DNA of 64,000 nt from Turritopsis dohrnii (GCA_027922465.2 BQMF02000002.1:1178001-1242000), one strand, 5' to 3'; shown: positions 1 to 11,369, counted from the first letter of the stretch. Notes: generated by a model from the letters alone, not told the origin. Translations and numbers: made by a program.

Positions 1-207
1 AGCCAATATGACAAAGATATTTGCCGCTAACGAGAGAAAAAACGAGAGAAACAATAGTACTTGAGATTTCTTTGGCGGACTTAAAGTATTTCCGTGATCT
101 ACGTCTACAGATGCATATGTAGGATTTTCTCTCTTCTTAACTAATTGACCAATTTCAACATAGTGGTTTAGTTGCTGTTCTTTCTCCCCATGCGGGGACA
201 ATTCTAC
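1..207 (-). CDS. Internal exon of a membrane protein (partial gene)
   Basis: Reading the minus strand from 207 down, a splice acceptor (pyrimidine tract ending in cag) opens a 69-codon frame that stays open to the window edge. The other two frames stop early. The peptide starts VELSPHGEKEQQ, has a polar stretch with the tyrosine motif NPTYASVDVD, then SPPKKSQ and a hydrophobic run (LLFLSFFLSLAANIFVILA) that looks like a membrane span. Polar tail, then basic residues, then a hydrophobic segment suggests a cytoplasmic tail followed by a signal anchor (type II topology), but a reversed topology is possible. The rest of the gene would lie to the left of the window and its 5' exons to the right; I could not find them. 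An inverted-repeat element at 222-602 sits only ~14 bp upstream of the acceptor, so part of the pyrimidine tract comes from transposon sequence. No family is assigned. Confidence 0.6.
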
Positions 208-221
208 CTGAAAAAAGAGAT

Positions 222-602
222 ACATTTTTTTTGGATAAGCAGCAAGTTTATAAGTAACACTTATAAATTTTTTCAAAAAGTTAAGTAGCAGTACTACAAG
301 AATCTTAGATAAATTACCATGAAATTTTGAAATGATGCAACACTAGCATTGCTGCAGTATATTTCTTAAAATTGTTACACAAGGTGGTTGTACTAGGTTA
401 TGCGTTCTATGTAGTTATTTGAATTTCCTAGATTTTATACTTAGATACTTTAAAAAACGTACAATGTTTTCAAGACGGGACATATATTATATTTTCGATT
501 AATGCTTGGCAACAAATCAGGCAACGTTACTACTTAAAATGGTCATTTTTTAAGCAACATTACTACTAACGTCTGACCTTGGTTGCTTATAAGAAAAATA
601 CG
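222..602. mobile_element. Short inverted-repeat element, family A copy 1
   Basis: Degenerate copy of a family found again at 8652-8864 and 23777-24120. The ends read ACATTTTTTTTGGATAAGC and, inverted, GCTTATAAGAAAAATACGT. Internal shared words are gcaacattactactaa, gtcgctgcag-like and tcaagacgggaca-type segments. It codes for nothing visible and is a non-autonomous element. The better-preserved copy at 23777 shows TA on both sides. Confidence 0.6.
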
Positions 603-1533
603 TTTAGATATTTGGCATAAAAGAGTGATTTTACTTTTTTCCCAGTTATTTATATATTTTGACATTCAAAAACAACATTTGGTAAAGCGTTAAAAAAGCC
701 TACGCAAATGAAGACTTCGAAGAATCTTTGACGATATGTAAATAAGGATTGAATACAGACTGATGAACTCAAAAATAAAACATAAAAGTTCAAAAACAAA
801 AAATTCGTCAAACCTCGTTACTTCTACATTCTTTCATCTCACAGCCCATATTATAAAAGTAGTTTAGTCTGTTGTCAGGCATCTCACTAATGTCCATTCA
901 GTAGTTCATGCGGATGACTGGTATATATCTTCTCCACCTTGATAGATGTTGCTCTTAATTTATCTCCAACGTCCTCTGGAAGGTAAACAATGCAATTTCC
1001 TGTTGTTTTGTATTTTTTTTTTCGTGTGACAGACGTAATGAAAAATTCATAACAAAGCAAAAACAAAACCTGTGGGAATCGTTGGGCCAATGGCGTGAAA
1101 AAAACGCATGGATAACTGTTGAGAGCAAAGTGATGACCTTTGGCCACAGACATTTATACAGATTTAGCATAAAATCAAACTGGGAACCAAACCTCCTTTC
1201 TTTTTATTTTGGTTGAAAAAAAAATATTTAAGTGCTACTCTTAAAAAAATCTCGGAAATTTGAAGATTTACGCAAAACATGAAAAATGCGTTTTCCCCAA
1301 TCGATGTTTATATGTAGCATTTTATCGCATTTTTTCATACGGACCTCATTTTGATGTGCTACATTCTTTCATGGTAATAATTTAAGGAAAACGAGAGCGG
1401 CGCTTATAAAAACCTCGTTTTTGTGTCAAGTGAAAAGTTTCTTTTTAGGAACTATGACCGTTGTGAAATAACAAAACAGAAGACATATATGTTCCTCTAA
1501 AAATAAGGTTTTTCAGCGTGAATATTTACATGA
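603..1533. other. AT-rich non-coding stretch
   Basis: No convincing gene. It contains short open frames on the minus strand (887-1153) without a good acceptor or codon bias, and a short GC-richer word at 1390-1410 (gcggcgcttataaaaacctc) resembling the ggcgcttat words at 1903-1975. Nothing else is seen. Confidence 0.4.
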
Positions 1534-1714
1534 CTAAACATCCTCTAGATCAATAAAATCGTCCTCGATGTCGTCATCGTCCAACATAAAAACTTCGTTT
1601 GCCGCCTCTTCTACGTCCGAATTAGTTACACTATGCGATAAAAAAGGGTTAGTTTCATCCACTGCATCTCGTAACACCTGCATTTCTTTGTCCCACAAAG
1701 CTGTGATTCTTTGA
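1534..1714 (-). pseudogene. Acidic C-terminal coding fragment (last exon or gene relic)
   Basis: On the minus strand a frame of about 60 codons ends at a TAG (1534-1536). Its peptide contains ITALWDKEMQVLRDAVDE and ends with the very acidic tail DDDDIEDDFIDLEDV. Codon use and composition look like real protein. Upstream, coherent peptide continues in another frame (VDDSEDDHIH near 1740, LVELSSSLSPDAITTNDH near 1800-1840). So this is either an exon starting near the acceptor-like ...atcacag at ~1704 or a frameshifted relic reaching to ~1850. Acidic C-termini of this kind occur in several DNA-transposon transposases and in host nuclear proteins; I cannot tell which. Confidence 0.4.
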
Positions 1715-1850
1715 AACAGTGAATATGGTCATCCTCAGAATCATCAACTTTTTGTATTTTGTACATGACTTAAATGATCGTTAGTAGTAATGGCATCAGG
1801 TGATAAGGATGACGACAATTCTACCAGGTTGTATTTACTAACTTCCTAGA

Positions 1851-2827
1851 TATTCAAATAAGCACCCTTTCTGGTTCTAAAATTATATTCGAATAATCGT
1901 CCATGGGCGCTTATAAAAAATCTCACAAAAAGGGTGGGCGGTTATTCGAGAGGGGCGCTTATTCGAGGGTGGGCGGTAAATCGAACATTTACGGTACCAA
2001 CTTTGAACGAGGTCTGTAAAGAAAACTTAACTTAAACACGGCGTATAAACACGATCTCGAGAAAGATGTTTGACTAAAATAAAGTTACCATCAACGAACG
2101 ACAATTATTAGTTAAACCTTGCCGCTATAAAACAGTAAATTTTCTTCAATATAAATTTAACAAAAATAGTTTATTTTTTATTAGATCAATTTATATTTAG
2201 CTCCATTATAGTGATACAACGGTGTTCATACCTTTAATTTTATTCACACCACGAGGTAGTGTTTTGAAAGCTCTTCACTGAGGTGTTCGCGAAAATGTCT
2301 TCCATCGAACTAATTAAATCGAGGACTACTCTTTCGTGATTTGTTTTAGTGTTAGTGTATGATTTGTTGACCATAGTTGAATGGTCAACTATTGACTCAT
2401 TTTGCCAGGAAAATGATAAAAGTCTTTCATCTTAATTTTCGATAAATCACTTCGCAAATTAAACTCGGTTCAAATGTATATATATAGAGAGATGGAAAAC
2501 TTCCTTACAACCTACCTCACGTGCTTTAAAGTAGTTTCCGGCTTTCGTTTTCAGTTACATCAATTCCAGAAGACCAATAATGTTTCTTTTCACCATTAAC
2601 CCGTAAACCTGGTCTAAAAGGGCAAAAAGATCGATTAAAAAGAAGATGAGTGTGAGCAATCGTGAAAGACACAAAAACAAATAGGGAGTGAAAATAAAGA
2701 ACTTGTCACTTTGACCTGCGAAGACACAAACACTTCGACCAGCAGAAAGTGAATTATATATGGTTAACACAAACACAATAGACGTCATGCAATTGCACGT
2801 GTATTGCACTGTAGAATTAGCCCTTTA
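1851..2827. other. AT-rich non-coding stretch with a short ggcgcttat repeat
   Basis: At 1900-1980 a degenerate word (gggcgcttattcgag / gggcggttattcgag) is repeated about four times, a simple dispersed-repeat signature also hinted at near 1395 and 11670-11755. The rest has no coding or structural signal that I can support. Confidence 0.4.
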
Positions 2828-4190
2828 CAGTGGATCATGACATCTTGCTCTCTAAACTTGACTTCTATGGTATCCGGGGTATATCTCTTGACTGGTTTCG
2901 TTCTTTTCTTTCTAACCGAATGCAATCTCTTTCAATGTCTGACTTTAAATCTACTATGAAATGCATCCTCCACGGTGTTCCTCAAGGCTCTGTACTTGGA
3001 CCCCTTTTTTTTTTGCTGTATATTAACGACCTCCCGTCTGCCATTTCTCATGCCGTTGTAAATCTTTTTGCTGATGACACCATGTTATTTAATAACGATT
3101 TCTCTATAAAGTCTTTGACCAAGAAAGCAAACATCGGTCTGAAACTTCTAACACACTGGCTTAACGCTAACAAAATCTCACTTAATCGAGGCAAAACCGA
3201 ACTTATGATTTTTAAACCAAAACGCAAGATCATAAATTATGACATTAAAATTAAAATTAACGGTCACAGATTATTTCAAAGTAAGGTTGTAAAATATCTT
3301 GGTGCCTTCATTGATGATGAATTAAACTGGAAACATCACACTAGCTTTGTCTGCAGTAAACTTAAGCGGGCTAATGGTGCACTGAGTAAGTTACGTCATT
3401 TCTCTTCGGAGAAAACTCTTTTATCCCTCTACAATTCCTTATTCCATTGTCATCTTTCTTATGCTGCTCATGTCTGGGGTCAACGTGAGACTCTCCACAG
3501 TCGCCATATATTAACTCTTCAAAAACAATCCCTTTGCATTATGACTTTCTCTGATTTTCGTGATCCTTCTTCCTCCTTGTTTCTTCGTTTTAAAATTCTC
3601 CCTTTTTTTGACTTTGTTAAATCTGTGAATATAGTCTTCATCTATAAACTTTTAAACAATCAATTACCTTCTGTTCTCAATACTACATTTGATTTGAAGC
3701 GAACCAACCAACATAATCGAAGTCATCTCAGTCGCGCTAAATCTGGACTTATAAATCTACCAAAGATGTCAGCTGTATCCTTTGGTAATAACTCAATTCG
3801 TTACCAATCAATTCTAGCTTGGAATCTTATTCAAAACTATCTTGCCATTGATGACATATCAAACTTAACATTAGGCCGTCTCAAATACTTTGTCAAATTT
3901 TACTTTTTATCGTTTTATGCATAAATCAATTTTTCGTTTATTTAGCTTTGCTTTTTGTTGATTTTTTTTGTTAATTTATTTTCTTTTCGTCGATTTTTTT
4001 TTTTGTTGATTTTATGAAAAATTTAATAACGTTTTAATTATAACCATAATTATTTTCGTAAAAATATTTCAATTGTATTATTTTGTAGGGGGCCACCTCC
4101 TCAGTTTAGATTAATTCTATGAGTGTGGTCTCCCGTCGAGTTTTAGACAAATAAATGTTTTACTTACTTTTTTTTTTTTACTTACTTAGA
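2828..4190 (+). mobile_element. 5'-truncated LINE (non-LTR retrotransposon) with reverse transcriptase
   Basis: A single open frame (stop at 3922-3924) encodes about 364 residues of the C-terminal half of a non-LTR reverse transcriptase. It opens abruptly within the palm domain at VDHDILLSKLDFYGIRGIS. Visible motifs are GVPQGSVLGPLFFLLYIND (residues 49-67), the catalytic FADD (80-83), and the thumb-region VKYLGAFIDDELNWK. The endonuclease and N-terminal palm are missing, typical of incomplete target-primed reverse transcription. Motif style is that of the CR1/L2/Rex/Jockey group; the exact clade needs a tree. The 3' UTR (3925-4190) ends in aataaatgttttacttac followed by T runs and acttactt words, a short-repeat tail. 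No in-frame stop interrupts the remaining frame, so the insertion may be fairly young. Confidence 0.9.
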
Positions 4191-4813
4191 ACGACTACAC
4201 TATGAGTGTTTGAAGAAGTTTTGCCTTGCATATACAGGTCAATTTATTCTGTTGAGATAGACCTGAAATGAAAACAATCGAGCAATTCAAGTATGTATCA
4301 CTGGGCTAATGGCCAACCAGCCTTGGAGGTGAACACCAATGAAAGAAAGCTTTCAACAACAAAAACAAACTTTCGACCGATTTGAAAAAAAAGAAATCCA
4401 AAAACTCAAGCAATGGACATGACCAACCTAGACCCATTTCTATATAGTCTTCCAATTATCAGAAATAAAAACATAGCACTGAGACCGAGGTTGCTTGATG
4501 ATTTCGAAGCTTAGTTTCATTGGATATTTGTTATTTGAAGAAGCGAGTCAGTGGCCTTAGAACATCATTTCGTCACGAAAAACACCGCAACGGAAGCAAC
4601 CCTATCGGCTTATATGTGGGAATTAAAAGATAAAAACATCACGCCAACACTGAAATAGTCAATCGTAATACAAGCAAAAGCTTATTCAAACACAACAAAA
4701 GCGTGTCCTTTGTGCCTTCAAGAAAAATATGAGATCATAATTTACGAAAACCAAGATGAATTGTTGAATAAAAGAAGCGAGATTTTTAATAAATGCAGAC
4801 GCTTAAATAAGTA
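4191..4813. other. Non-coding stretch
   Basis: No gene or repeat boundary is supported between the LINE tail and the TA element that begins at 4814. Confidence 0.4.
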
Positions 4814-5234
4814 CAGTGTGTTTCGTAATGTTGGAAACGGAAAATTTTAAAGCTCTTTTTTTAAATAGATATACCGAATTTCAAAATAATTTTTACATCG
4901 ATGGAAAGCCATTTTCAAGTTCTTTCGGCTAGTATATTTTTGTGAAAAATGAAAAAGTGGTTTTTGAAAAAATAAGGAAAATGTCTTGGAAAAATGCAAC
5001 TAAATTTTTAATGGTCGATTAACGCGTAGTTTAATTACATTGTGCTTATTGTTTCAAAGCACCGAATCCATTCAAATTTTTTATTAATTTTATCTTTGCG
5101 CTCAGACCCCCAAACAGATATTTAAAAACATAAAAGTTAAACGTTTTTTGTGAACGCACAGCTTAAATTTGTTTATTGTTTTCCAAATTGCTGTCATTGT
5201 TTCAAAAAATCTTTTCTTTTCATTCACATCTTAA

Positions 5235-6804
5235 GGTGGAAGCCCCCTCGTTTTCCAAAAATTGTGGGAAGCTTCGCAGAAATCTATTAGAAAACGAACA
5301 CTGAAAACCGCATTGAAAAAGAACACCCTGTTTTCAAGATATTGACTCTTTCCTGACACTGAGTATATTTGAAATACCTTAGCAACGCCCCTAGCAACGG
5401 GAAACTCTTGTAAAAAACTGCCAGAAAGTGACAATTTCTCCGCATTTTTCAGATAATATATCGAATTTTTTTTTCCCATGCTCTTATTAAAAGTAATAGT
5501 TCAAAACCTTTTCCAGATTATTCTCATAATGCACTGAAGTATTTGAGTCTTCCAGAGTTGGGTAAAATGGGAAAATTGAAACTAGATCGTATCAAAATGT
5601 CAACACACCGTTATTCTATAAGAAAAGAAGGTTTTATGGAAGGAGTAAACGAGAAAGTGTGAATACCTTAAATATGGATGATGGAAATGGTGTTGAATAT
5701 TCTGTAAATATAGTGATAACATGATGACAGACCAACAATAACAAGGGACGACACCAATGTCGATATTGTGAATACACAATCAAATCATATAAATATGGAC
5801 ACTGCTTCCTTCAGAAAGGTTGAAAAACCACAAGTATTAAAAGAAAACAAACTGAATGTCTATATAATGATAGGGTTAGAGATTTTATCAAATTAATTCA
5901 ATGAATTGTTTTGCCCGAAATGTTTTGCATCAACTTTAAATGAGACCGAATCCGATAGAAAAGGATTATGCGCAAGTTTATTTTTAATTTGTTATGATTG
6001 TGGATTTGATAAACACTTTAAAACATCTAAAGATGTGTTGAGTAGCAAGGATTGGTGTAAATATAAGAGCTACCTAAACAATGAGAACATTGAGTCACGG
6101 TCATTCAGGATTAGAGCATTTAACGACATTAATGAATATGGCGAAACCGATGACACGTAGTAATTATAAATGTGATAATGAAAATGAGATTTATTTTTAT
6201 ATCAGGAGCTATCATCAAGAGCTTTTTAGACAATTTTTGCATTATTTCAGTCCACCAAACATATAAAGGTGTAAAATCTTTTGTGTATCAGACTTTTTGC
6301 TGTTTTTTCTCAATTTGCATATTTTTTGCATGCCGGAAAAAATATCTTCGCAACCGTTCAACGAAATTTCATGAAATTTTCAGGAAGTGGTCTTACCATT
6401 ATGATACACAAAATGAACAGACAACTTTTTGATACTGGTCTTAGTTTTTGAATTATGAGTCCACGAATTCATTAATTTTGACAATTTTTTCAACATAAAA
6501 TTTCAGCAGGGCTACCGAAGCAATGGAATAAAATTTGAAAAAGTTGTCTGCTTATTTTGTAGAACCACATGTGGAGGGCCTTTGTGCAAAGTTTCAAGTC
6601 ATTTAATGGTTTACCTAAGGAGAAATCTTTTCCGGGGCAAAGTAAGCAATTTTCAGTTTTTCCTTAGTTACCGGTTGCCATGGCAACTGGCTGACATCTT
6701 TTCTTCAAAATTGAAATGGTATTTTGATTTACTGTAACATGATATATGTATGAATATATAAAAGTTGTTATTTCAAAAAAAAATTTTTTTAGGGGGCTTC
6801 CCCC
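5235..6804 (+). mobile_element. Nested TTAA-flanked element, Kolobok-like
   Basis: The element begins GGTGGAAGCCCCCT and ends AGGGGGCTTCCCCC, with TTAA immediately outside both ends (5231-5234, 6805-6808). The sister E-family element at 42936-42966 shows the uninterrupted site, with a single TTAA and the same flanks, confirming a TTAA duplication. TTAA targets with ends starting RRG are described for the Kolobok superfamily. piggyBac also uses TTAA but usually has different termini. A broken transposase fragment lies inside. Confidence 0.75.
5906..6190 (+). pseudogene. Broken transposase (zinc-ribbon N-terminal part)
   Basis: The frame at 5906-6160 contains CPKC, then LFLICYDCGFDKHFKTSK: a CxxC...CxxC zinc-ribbon followed by the F-x-TSK motif seen at the N-terminus of transposases annotated in cnidarians and arthropods as Mutator-like transposase domain proteins of Kolobok-type elements. 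Family homologs continue after the ribbon with a GHSGL...MNMPxP segment. Here that segment (GHSGLEHLTTLMNMAKPM) is found in the +1 frame at 6096-6150, so a frameshift separates the two halves. The catalytic part is absent, so the gene is dead. The family assignment is from memory of the motif, not from a search. Confidence 0.6.
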
Positions 6805-7004
6805 TTAATCGACCATTTAATTACATTTTTCCAAGACATTTCCTTATTTTTACAAAAACCACTTTTTCATTTTTCACAAAAATATACTAGCCGAAAGAAC
6901 TTGAAAATGGCTTTCCATCGATGTAAAAATTATCTTGAAATTCGGTATATTCATTTAAAAAAGCAGCTATAAAATTTCCGTTTCCAACATTATGAAACAC
7001 ACTG

Positions 7005-7436
7005 TATTTATTGGCAAATTATAAATCTAAGCATTAAGATAGCTTTTACGACATTTTAATTGCAACTTCGAATTGTGAAAAAAAGTTCCTTTCAAAAAAA
7101 GTTTTGTCGTTATTTACTAGCTGATGAACACGAAACTCAGAGTTCTATCAAAATGATTTAATTATATCTAGAATATACATGACTGGCTCTGTTTTTGACA
7201 TTGAGTACTCTTGCGCCTACTGTAGTAGAACACTTGTGTTATTTTTGACACTTTTAACACAGTCTTCACATCGAAAAAAGCACACTCAATGATATTTCTT
7301 TTAAATACATTGTTTCGGGCCATATAACTTGATAATGAAATGCATCATCAGAAGCTTAAACATTTTACTATGATGGAAAAGTTAGTTTATAATATTTCGA
7401 CCTTCACGTTCCAGAGGTCATCCAGATTAGTCGGGA
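7005..7436. other. Non-coding spacer between two mobile elements
   Basis: AT-rich sequence between E1 and the GACGTC element, with no supported feature. Confidence 0.3.
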
Positions 7437-7438
7437 TA

Positions 7439-8081
7439 CCCAGCGGGCACAAGACGTCTTTGAGACGTCTTATTTTAATCGTAAAATGGTCGTTTGCTTT
7501 CCAAATCATTTTGGGACGTCGTAGGGACGTCTGAAACGGGACGTCGCAATTGGGATCCTTTTACGACGTTTTTGGGACGTCTTTATACGGATTGAATAAC
7601 GACCTTCGAAACAATTGTAAATTTAAGATCATTTTGGGACGTCGTAGGGACGTCTGAAACGGGACGTCACAATTGGGATCCCTTTACGACGTTTTTGGGA
7701 CGTCTTTATACGGATTGAATAACGACCTTCGAAACAATTATAAACTTTCAAAAGCAATCAGTCTGTATAGAATGATTTATTGTAAATGTTTTTAAACGTC
7801 TTGACAACAAGCAGCGGTGGCAGAACGGTTACGAGTTCGGCTGGCACACCAGAGGTTCCGGGTTCGGGTCCGCCTGTGGCCTGTTACAGTTTTTGAAAGA
7901 GTAAATTTCATAATCCTGCGACGTCGTTACGATGTCGTTGGGATGTCATCGAGACGTCTCAATGAAGATGTAATTGGGACGTCTTTTGAGATTCCTACTT
8001 CGCGACCATTTTGCGACGTCTTAGGGACGTCTTGAAAAGACGTCTTTACGACGTCTTTTCGACGTCTTTGTGCCCGTTGGG
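7439..8081. mobile_element. GACGTC-rich inverted-repeat element with internal duplication
   Basis: The ends are CCCAGCGGGCACAAGACGTC and its near-exact inverse at 8062-8081, flanked by TA on both sides (7437-7438, 8082-8083). The body is saturated with ACGTC/GACGTC words (gggacgtc, gacgtcttt) in both orientations. A ~123-bp segment is tandemly duplicated (7505-7627 and 7628-7748) with only a few changes. No coding capacity is seen. A tRNA-like segment with A and B boxes sits at 7812-7880. The CCCAGYGGGC end is shared with the smaller element at 15207-15333. Confidence 0.75.
7812..7880 (+). repeat. tRNA-like sequence inside the GACGTC element
   Basis: The segment contains an A-box-like TGGCAGAACGG and a B-box-like GGTTCGGGTCC at normal spacing for a pol III internal promoter. 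The acceptor and T stems do not pair properly, so this is not a working tRNA. It is either a captured tRNA fossil, a SINE head inserted in the element, or part of the element's own architecture. Confidence 0.5.
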
Positions 8082-8083
8082 TA

Positions 8084-8651
8084 GATTAGCTATTTATATG
8101 CATATTTATTCAGTGTATTCTTAGCTGTGTAAAATTAATAATCCGACTTTAAATAAATTTAACAAACAAACAAACAAAGATCGAATGCTCAAGGAACAGT
8201 CATTGAAGATCTTATACATTAGTTAAAATTACGAAACCCTTTCGCCTTGATATGAACTGAAAAGATTTGCAAGACAGCGATGATGTCATAATCATCTTTG
8301 AGAAGTCCTTCCGGTTATTGAGCTATTTACAGGCTATCTTAGAACACTATGGAGAGCTAGGAAGGTTTCTAGTATAGAGAATGTAACATTACTTCTGCGC
8401 ATGTGCGACTTGAAATGGCGGTTTTTTTTATCACGAATGTTGTATTAAAAGAAAGTAAATTTCAAAAAATGTTTTGAAGTTTGATTTCATAAGTTTAATG
8501 ATTGTGTTTGTTTTGTCTGTCGTTGTATCTAATTGCGTACGTAAACAATTAGTTAAACAAATAACTTAGTTGATCTCTTCAAAACGTTGAGATTAACTGT
8601 CAACTTGTGAACTGCCACTGGGTTGTCAAAACCGGTGTTCATTTTCTGCAT
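8084..8651. other. Non-coding stretch
   Basis: It contains a short (AAAC)n run near 8160 and otherwise nothing that I can support. Confidence 0.3.
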
Positions 8652-8864
8652 ACACGTTTTTTCTTTTCTTTTTTTATAAGCAACACTAGTAAATTAAACA
8701 ACTGAAAGGTACAAGAAAAGTTTTCAAGATGGGACACTTATATATTTTCTATTAATGCTTAACAACTAATTATGCAACATTACTACTAGCTAAAAAATGG
8801 TTAATTTTTAAGCAACATTACTACTAAGGTCAAAGCTTGGTTGCTTATATATAAGAACGTGCAT
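8652..8864. mobile_element. Short inverted-repeat element, family A copy 2
   Basis: Starts cacgttttttcttttc...ttataagcaac and ends with the inverse ggttgcttat...aagaacgtg. It shares with copy 1 (222-602) the words tcaagatgggaca, cattactactaa and ttaagcaac. About 210 bp, non-coding. Confidence 0.6.
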
Positions 8865-10446
8865 TATATTACGCATTTTTTGCCACTGATGGAAACATGT
8901 TATCAATAAAGAATTTAAAGAATGCGGATTTTCATCAAGGCGTCTTTTGTAAAAATTCGACTATTTACAAATGGCTAACCACGAGAGACTCGTCTATACA
9001 AAACAACATCCAAATTTATTACGATATGATATTTACAAAGTGAGACAATTCCAGCCTTTGATGGGTGGTCCTTCAGGTCTTTTTTGTCGCCGGAAGTAAA
9101 ATTAAAGGTTGGCCTACAGAAATAATATATTACCATGTGGATCCAGTATATATGTACACTCTTTTCTGGTAAAATTTTATCAAAAATTTGAGTGAACCTC
9201 AATATTAAGTCTGGAAATTTAATTTTGAGCCTTGATTATTCTCAACATATTCTTAATTGTTAGGTTAGTAAATAGCTTATAATATGCACACATAGGAAAC
9301 CGTAGAAAAACTGTTGGATGTAAGTTAAAGACATTGCATCTCTTTTTATACAACAAAAAAAGTACAAGCAGAATGCTAAGTCCAATAATCTCATATTAAT
9401 CACATATTTTCTATAATTGAGACTGACCTGTATTCTTACAATGTTCTTAAATTTTAGAGCATTCTGAGCCTAACGTTTATTCTTATATAAAAAAAGAGTG
9501 TAATTGATCGTAAAATCACTCACCAAGAACAAACAAATCACGTCTTGTCTTACTTCAATGGTTCTTCATCTATTCTAAAACCTTCTACTTCAAGGGTGCG
9601 TTTTGTTTTGTTCCTTTTATATTCGAATAAATTAATTGACTCTTTCCTTTCCGTGATAATGTCAACAGTAACACAGACTTACAAACGCGTGTTAATATAC
9701 TGCTGATTTGATCCTCATAACCCAGTCTAGTTTTGCATAACAAAAACAGTTTACCTAAAGTATTGTTTCACCCCCCTTGTATTAGTTTTACCCCTTGTGT
9801 TAGTTTACCCCCTGTGTGAAACGAACTGAAGACAGGATGTTTTGCAAAAATCCATAAACATAAAAAACATTTCTTGGGTTTGTATAAACCTTGTAATATG
9901 GCATAACATATGTAGCCTCATTACGATGAAACAGATTTTAGTATGATTTAATTACCTTCTAATTACTTTAAAACACTTTATTCTATTACTCCACGTCTAA
10001 GCAGAGCAGTCAAGAAAAATTTGGATACTGGACACGAGGCGGGTAATGTTGGTTTGACTTTAATACGGCGTTCAAACTGTTCTGGGAATGTCTTGTTAGC
10101 ACACAATGTTGGCGGCATGATTTGATATCTGAGAGGAGCAGATTTTTGTAACAACTAAACTCGTATCCGAATCTCTTCTTCATATGAAGACGATGACGCA
10201 TAAAGGCCTTTGCATTACAGGCTCAAGTAGACTAGGTACGAGTTTGTGTGATTCCTAAACCTCTGCAATCACAGCGATTAAACAAAACCAGCAACATTTT
10301 TCATTTCTTTGTCCTCAACTCCATATTTGACGAGAGTTGGAATTTAAGTCAAAAACGATGGTTTTTGAGTAGAACGAGTAATTGCGCATGCGCAGTTATC
10401 TATTTTAATTTTTGTCATCCTCCTCCGGCAGTGACATTCGTTTTAT
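8865..10446. other. Mostly non-coding stretch
   Basis: Apart from the possible small exon at about 9010-9130 (minus), it shows only AT-rich sequence and a few CCCCTTGTGTTAG-like words at 9770-9820 (three imperfect copies of tttaccccttgtgtta). Confidence 0.3.
9010..9130 (-). CDS. Possible small internal exon
   Basis: On the minus strand an acceptor-like ttatttctgtag (around 9112) is followed by a frame reading PTFNFTSGDKKDLKDHPSKAG and then VSLCKY, with a donor-like GTAAAT shortly after. Composition is more protein-like than the surroundings. The peptide is not recognised and the exon would be under 100 bp. Weak evidence. Confidence 0.2.
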
Positions 10447-10568
10447 CACAGTGGGTAAAATTATTAAAATCCATTGTGATGGAGAGCATTTTCATTGAAA
10501 TAGTGTGTATGTATCTATAGAAATGTACTCCTTCACATTGGTTTTTCAAAGAAATTTGCCCACTAGGA
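10447..10568 (+). mobile_element. Short element of family C (copy 1)
   Basis: Begins cacagtgggtaaaa and ends ttgcccactagg, the degenerate inverse. The core carries agagcattttcattgaaata and tctatagaaatgtactcctt, shared with copies near 11375, 15207 and 15890. The copy at 15207-15333 is the best preserved at its ends. Confidence 0.55.
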
Positions 10569-11214
10569 TACTTATCCCATATGTATTTACATTGATTAAA
10601 TTTAGTACAGAAGAATTAGGATAAAAAGGTTTTCCAGGGAGGTAGGGGAAATAATATTTTTTCCGCCTTCCTGGGTTTTGATGGGGCTATGAAGCCTACG
10701 TCAAGGCAAATTTTGGTCAGAAAATTTATGATTTCTTTCGTAGAAAAATGTGAAATGCTATAAAATACCCTACCGTAGAGAGAGAAGTAACAGCTATCAC
10801 CAAAGATTGAAGATTATCAACTTTGTTCAATATTTACATTGACCAACTGATGCTGGGTGGTAAGAAGAAAATGTGTCATCAATTTGAACAGCATTATATT
10901 ACGTAAATATGTCAAAATCATGAGTACCCATTGTTGAACCAAAAACAGAAACAGGAGCGACAAAACAATCGTCTACGTCCATATTTTCAACAAACGTTTT
11001 AAGAAAAAACCATCATTGTTTCATAGATACCTAATCCTGAAACGATATGTAACGATATGTAACGATATTCTCAACTGAAAAATGTATCAAGTTATTACCA
11101 TGAAAGTTTAATATCTTTCCATATCGTGAAACTGATTTTTATCGAGTTGCTTGAACGGTTAAACGATAAAGGTGAAAACGATAAAGTTCATTCTTGTAGC
11201 ATACTACATGTTAC
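10569..11214. other. Non-coding stretch
   Basis: AT-rich. A short direct repeat (aacgatatgt, three times) lies at 11040-11065. No gene is seen. Confidence 0.3.
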
Positions 11215-11223
11215 ACTTTGTCG

Positions 11224-11312
11224 CAACCTCGAACCCAGGATCTCTTGCCTTTTCGATATACGGATAGTTATCCCGTATATTGAAAAGACAAGAGACCCTA
11301 GGTTCGAGGTTG
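11224..11312. mobile_element. 89-bp hairpin MITE with Mutator-like ends
   Basis: Nearly the whole element is one palindrome: CAACCTCGAACCCAGGATCT...at the left and its inverse ending GGTTCGAGGTTG at the right, with a short centre. It is flanked by 9-bp direct repeats, actttgtcg (11215-11223) and actttgtag (11313-11321), one mismatch. The ends are the same as those of the 2.7-kb element at 49511-52223. A 9-bp duplication points to the Mutator/MULE superfamily. Confidence 0.8.
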
Positions 11313-11369
11313 ACTTTGTAGCTTTCGTTTGTTTAGTCCTTAATAAACATATTGACGGACGTTTTTGGA

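Larger units (their letters stand above)
4814..7004. mobile_element. TA-flanked element E1 with ~195-bp terminal inverted repeats (Tc1/mariner-like ends)
   Basis: The left end CAGTGTGTTTCGTAATGTTG (from 4814) is matched by its reverse complement ending at 7004, and similarity continues inward for about 195 bp on both sides (4814-5020 and 6806-7004). Both ends are flanked by TA (4812-4813, 7005-7006). CAGTG ends and TA duplication are typical of the Tc1/mariner group, though other TA-targeting groups remain possible. There is no transposase of its own. A Kolobok-like element (5235-6804) is nested inside. The same family appears complete at 40648-43367 and as a single end at 29792-29993. Confidence 0.8.

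Noticed and set aside
887..1153. Minus-strand frame with VYLPEDVGDKLRATSIK
   Set aside because: Locally protein-like, but the upstream region is purine-rich with no acceptor, and most of the frame is low quality.
3048..3233. Minus-strand frame inside the LINE
   Set aside because: Antisense shadow of the reverse transcriptase.
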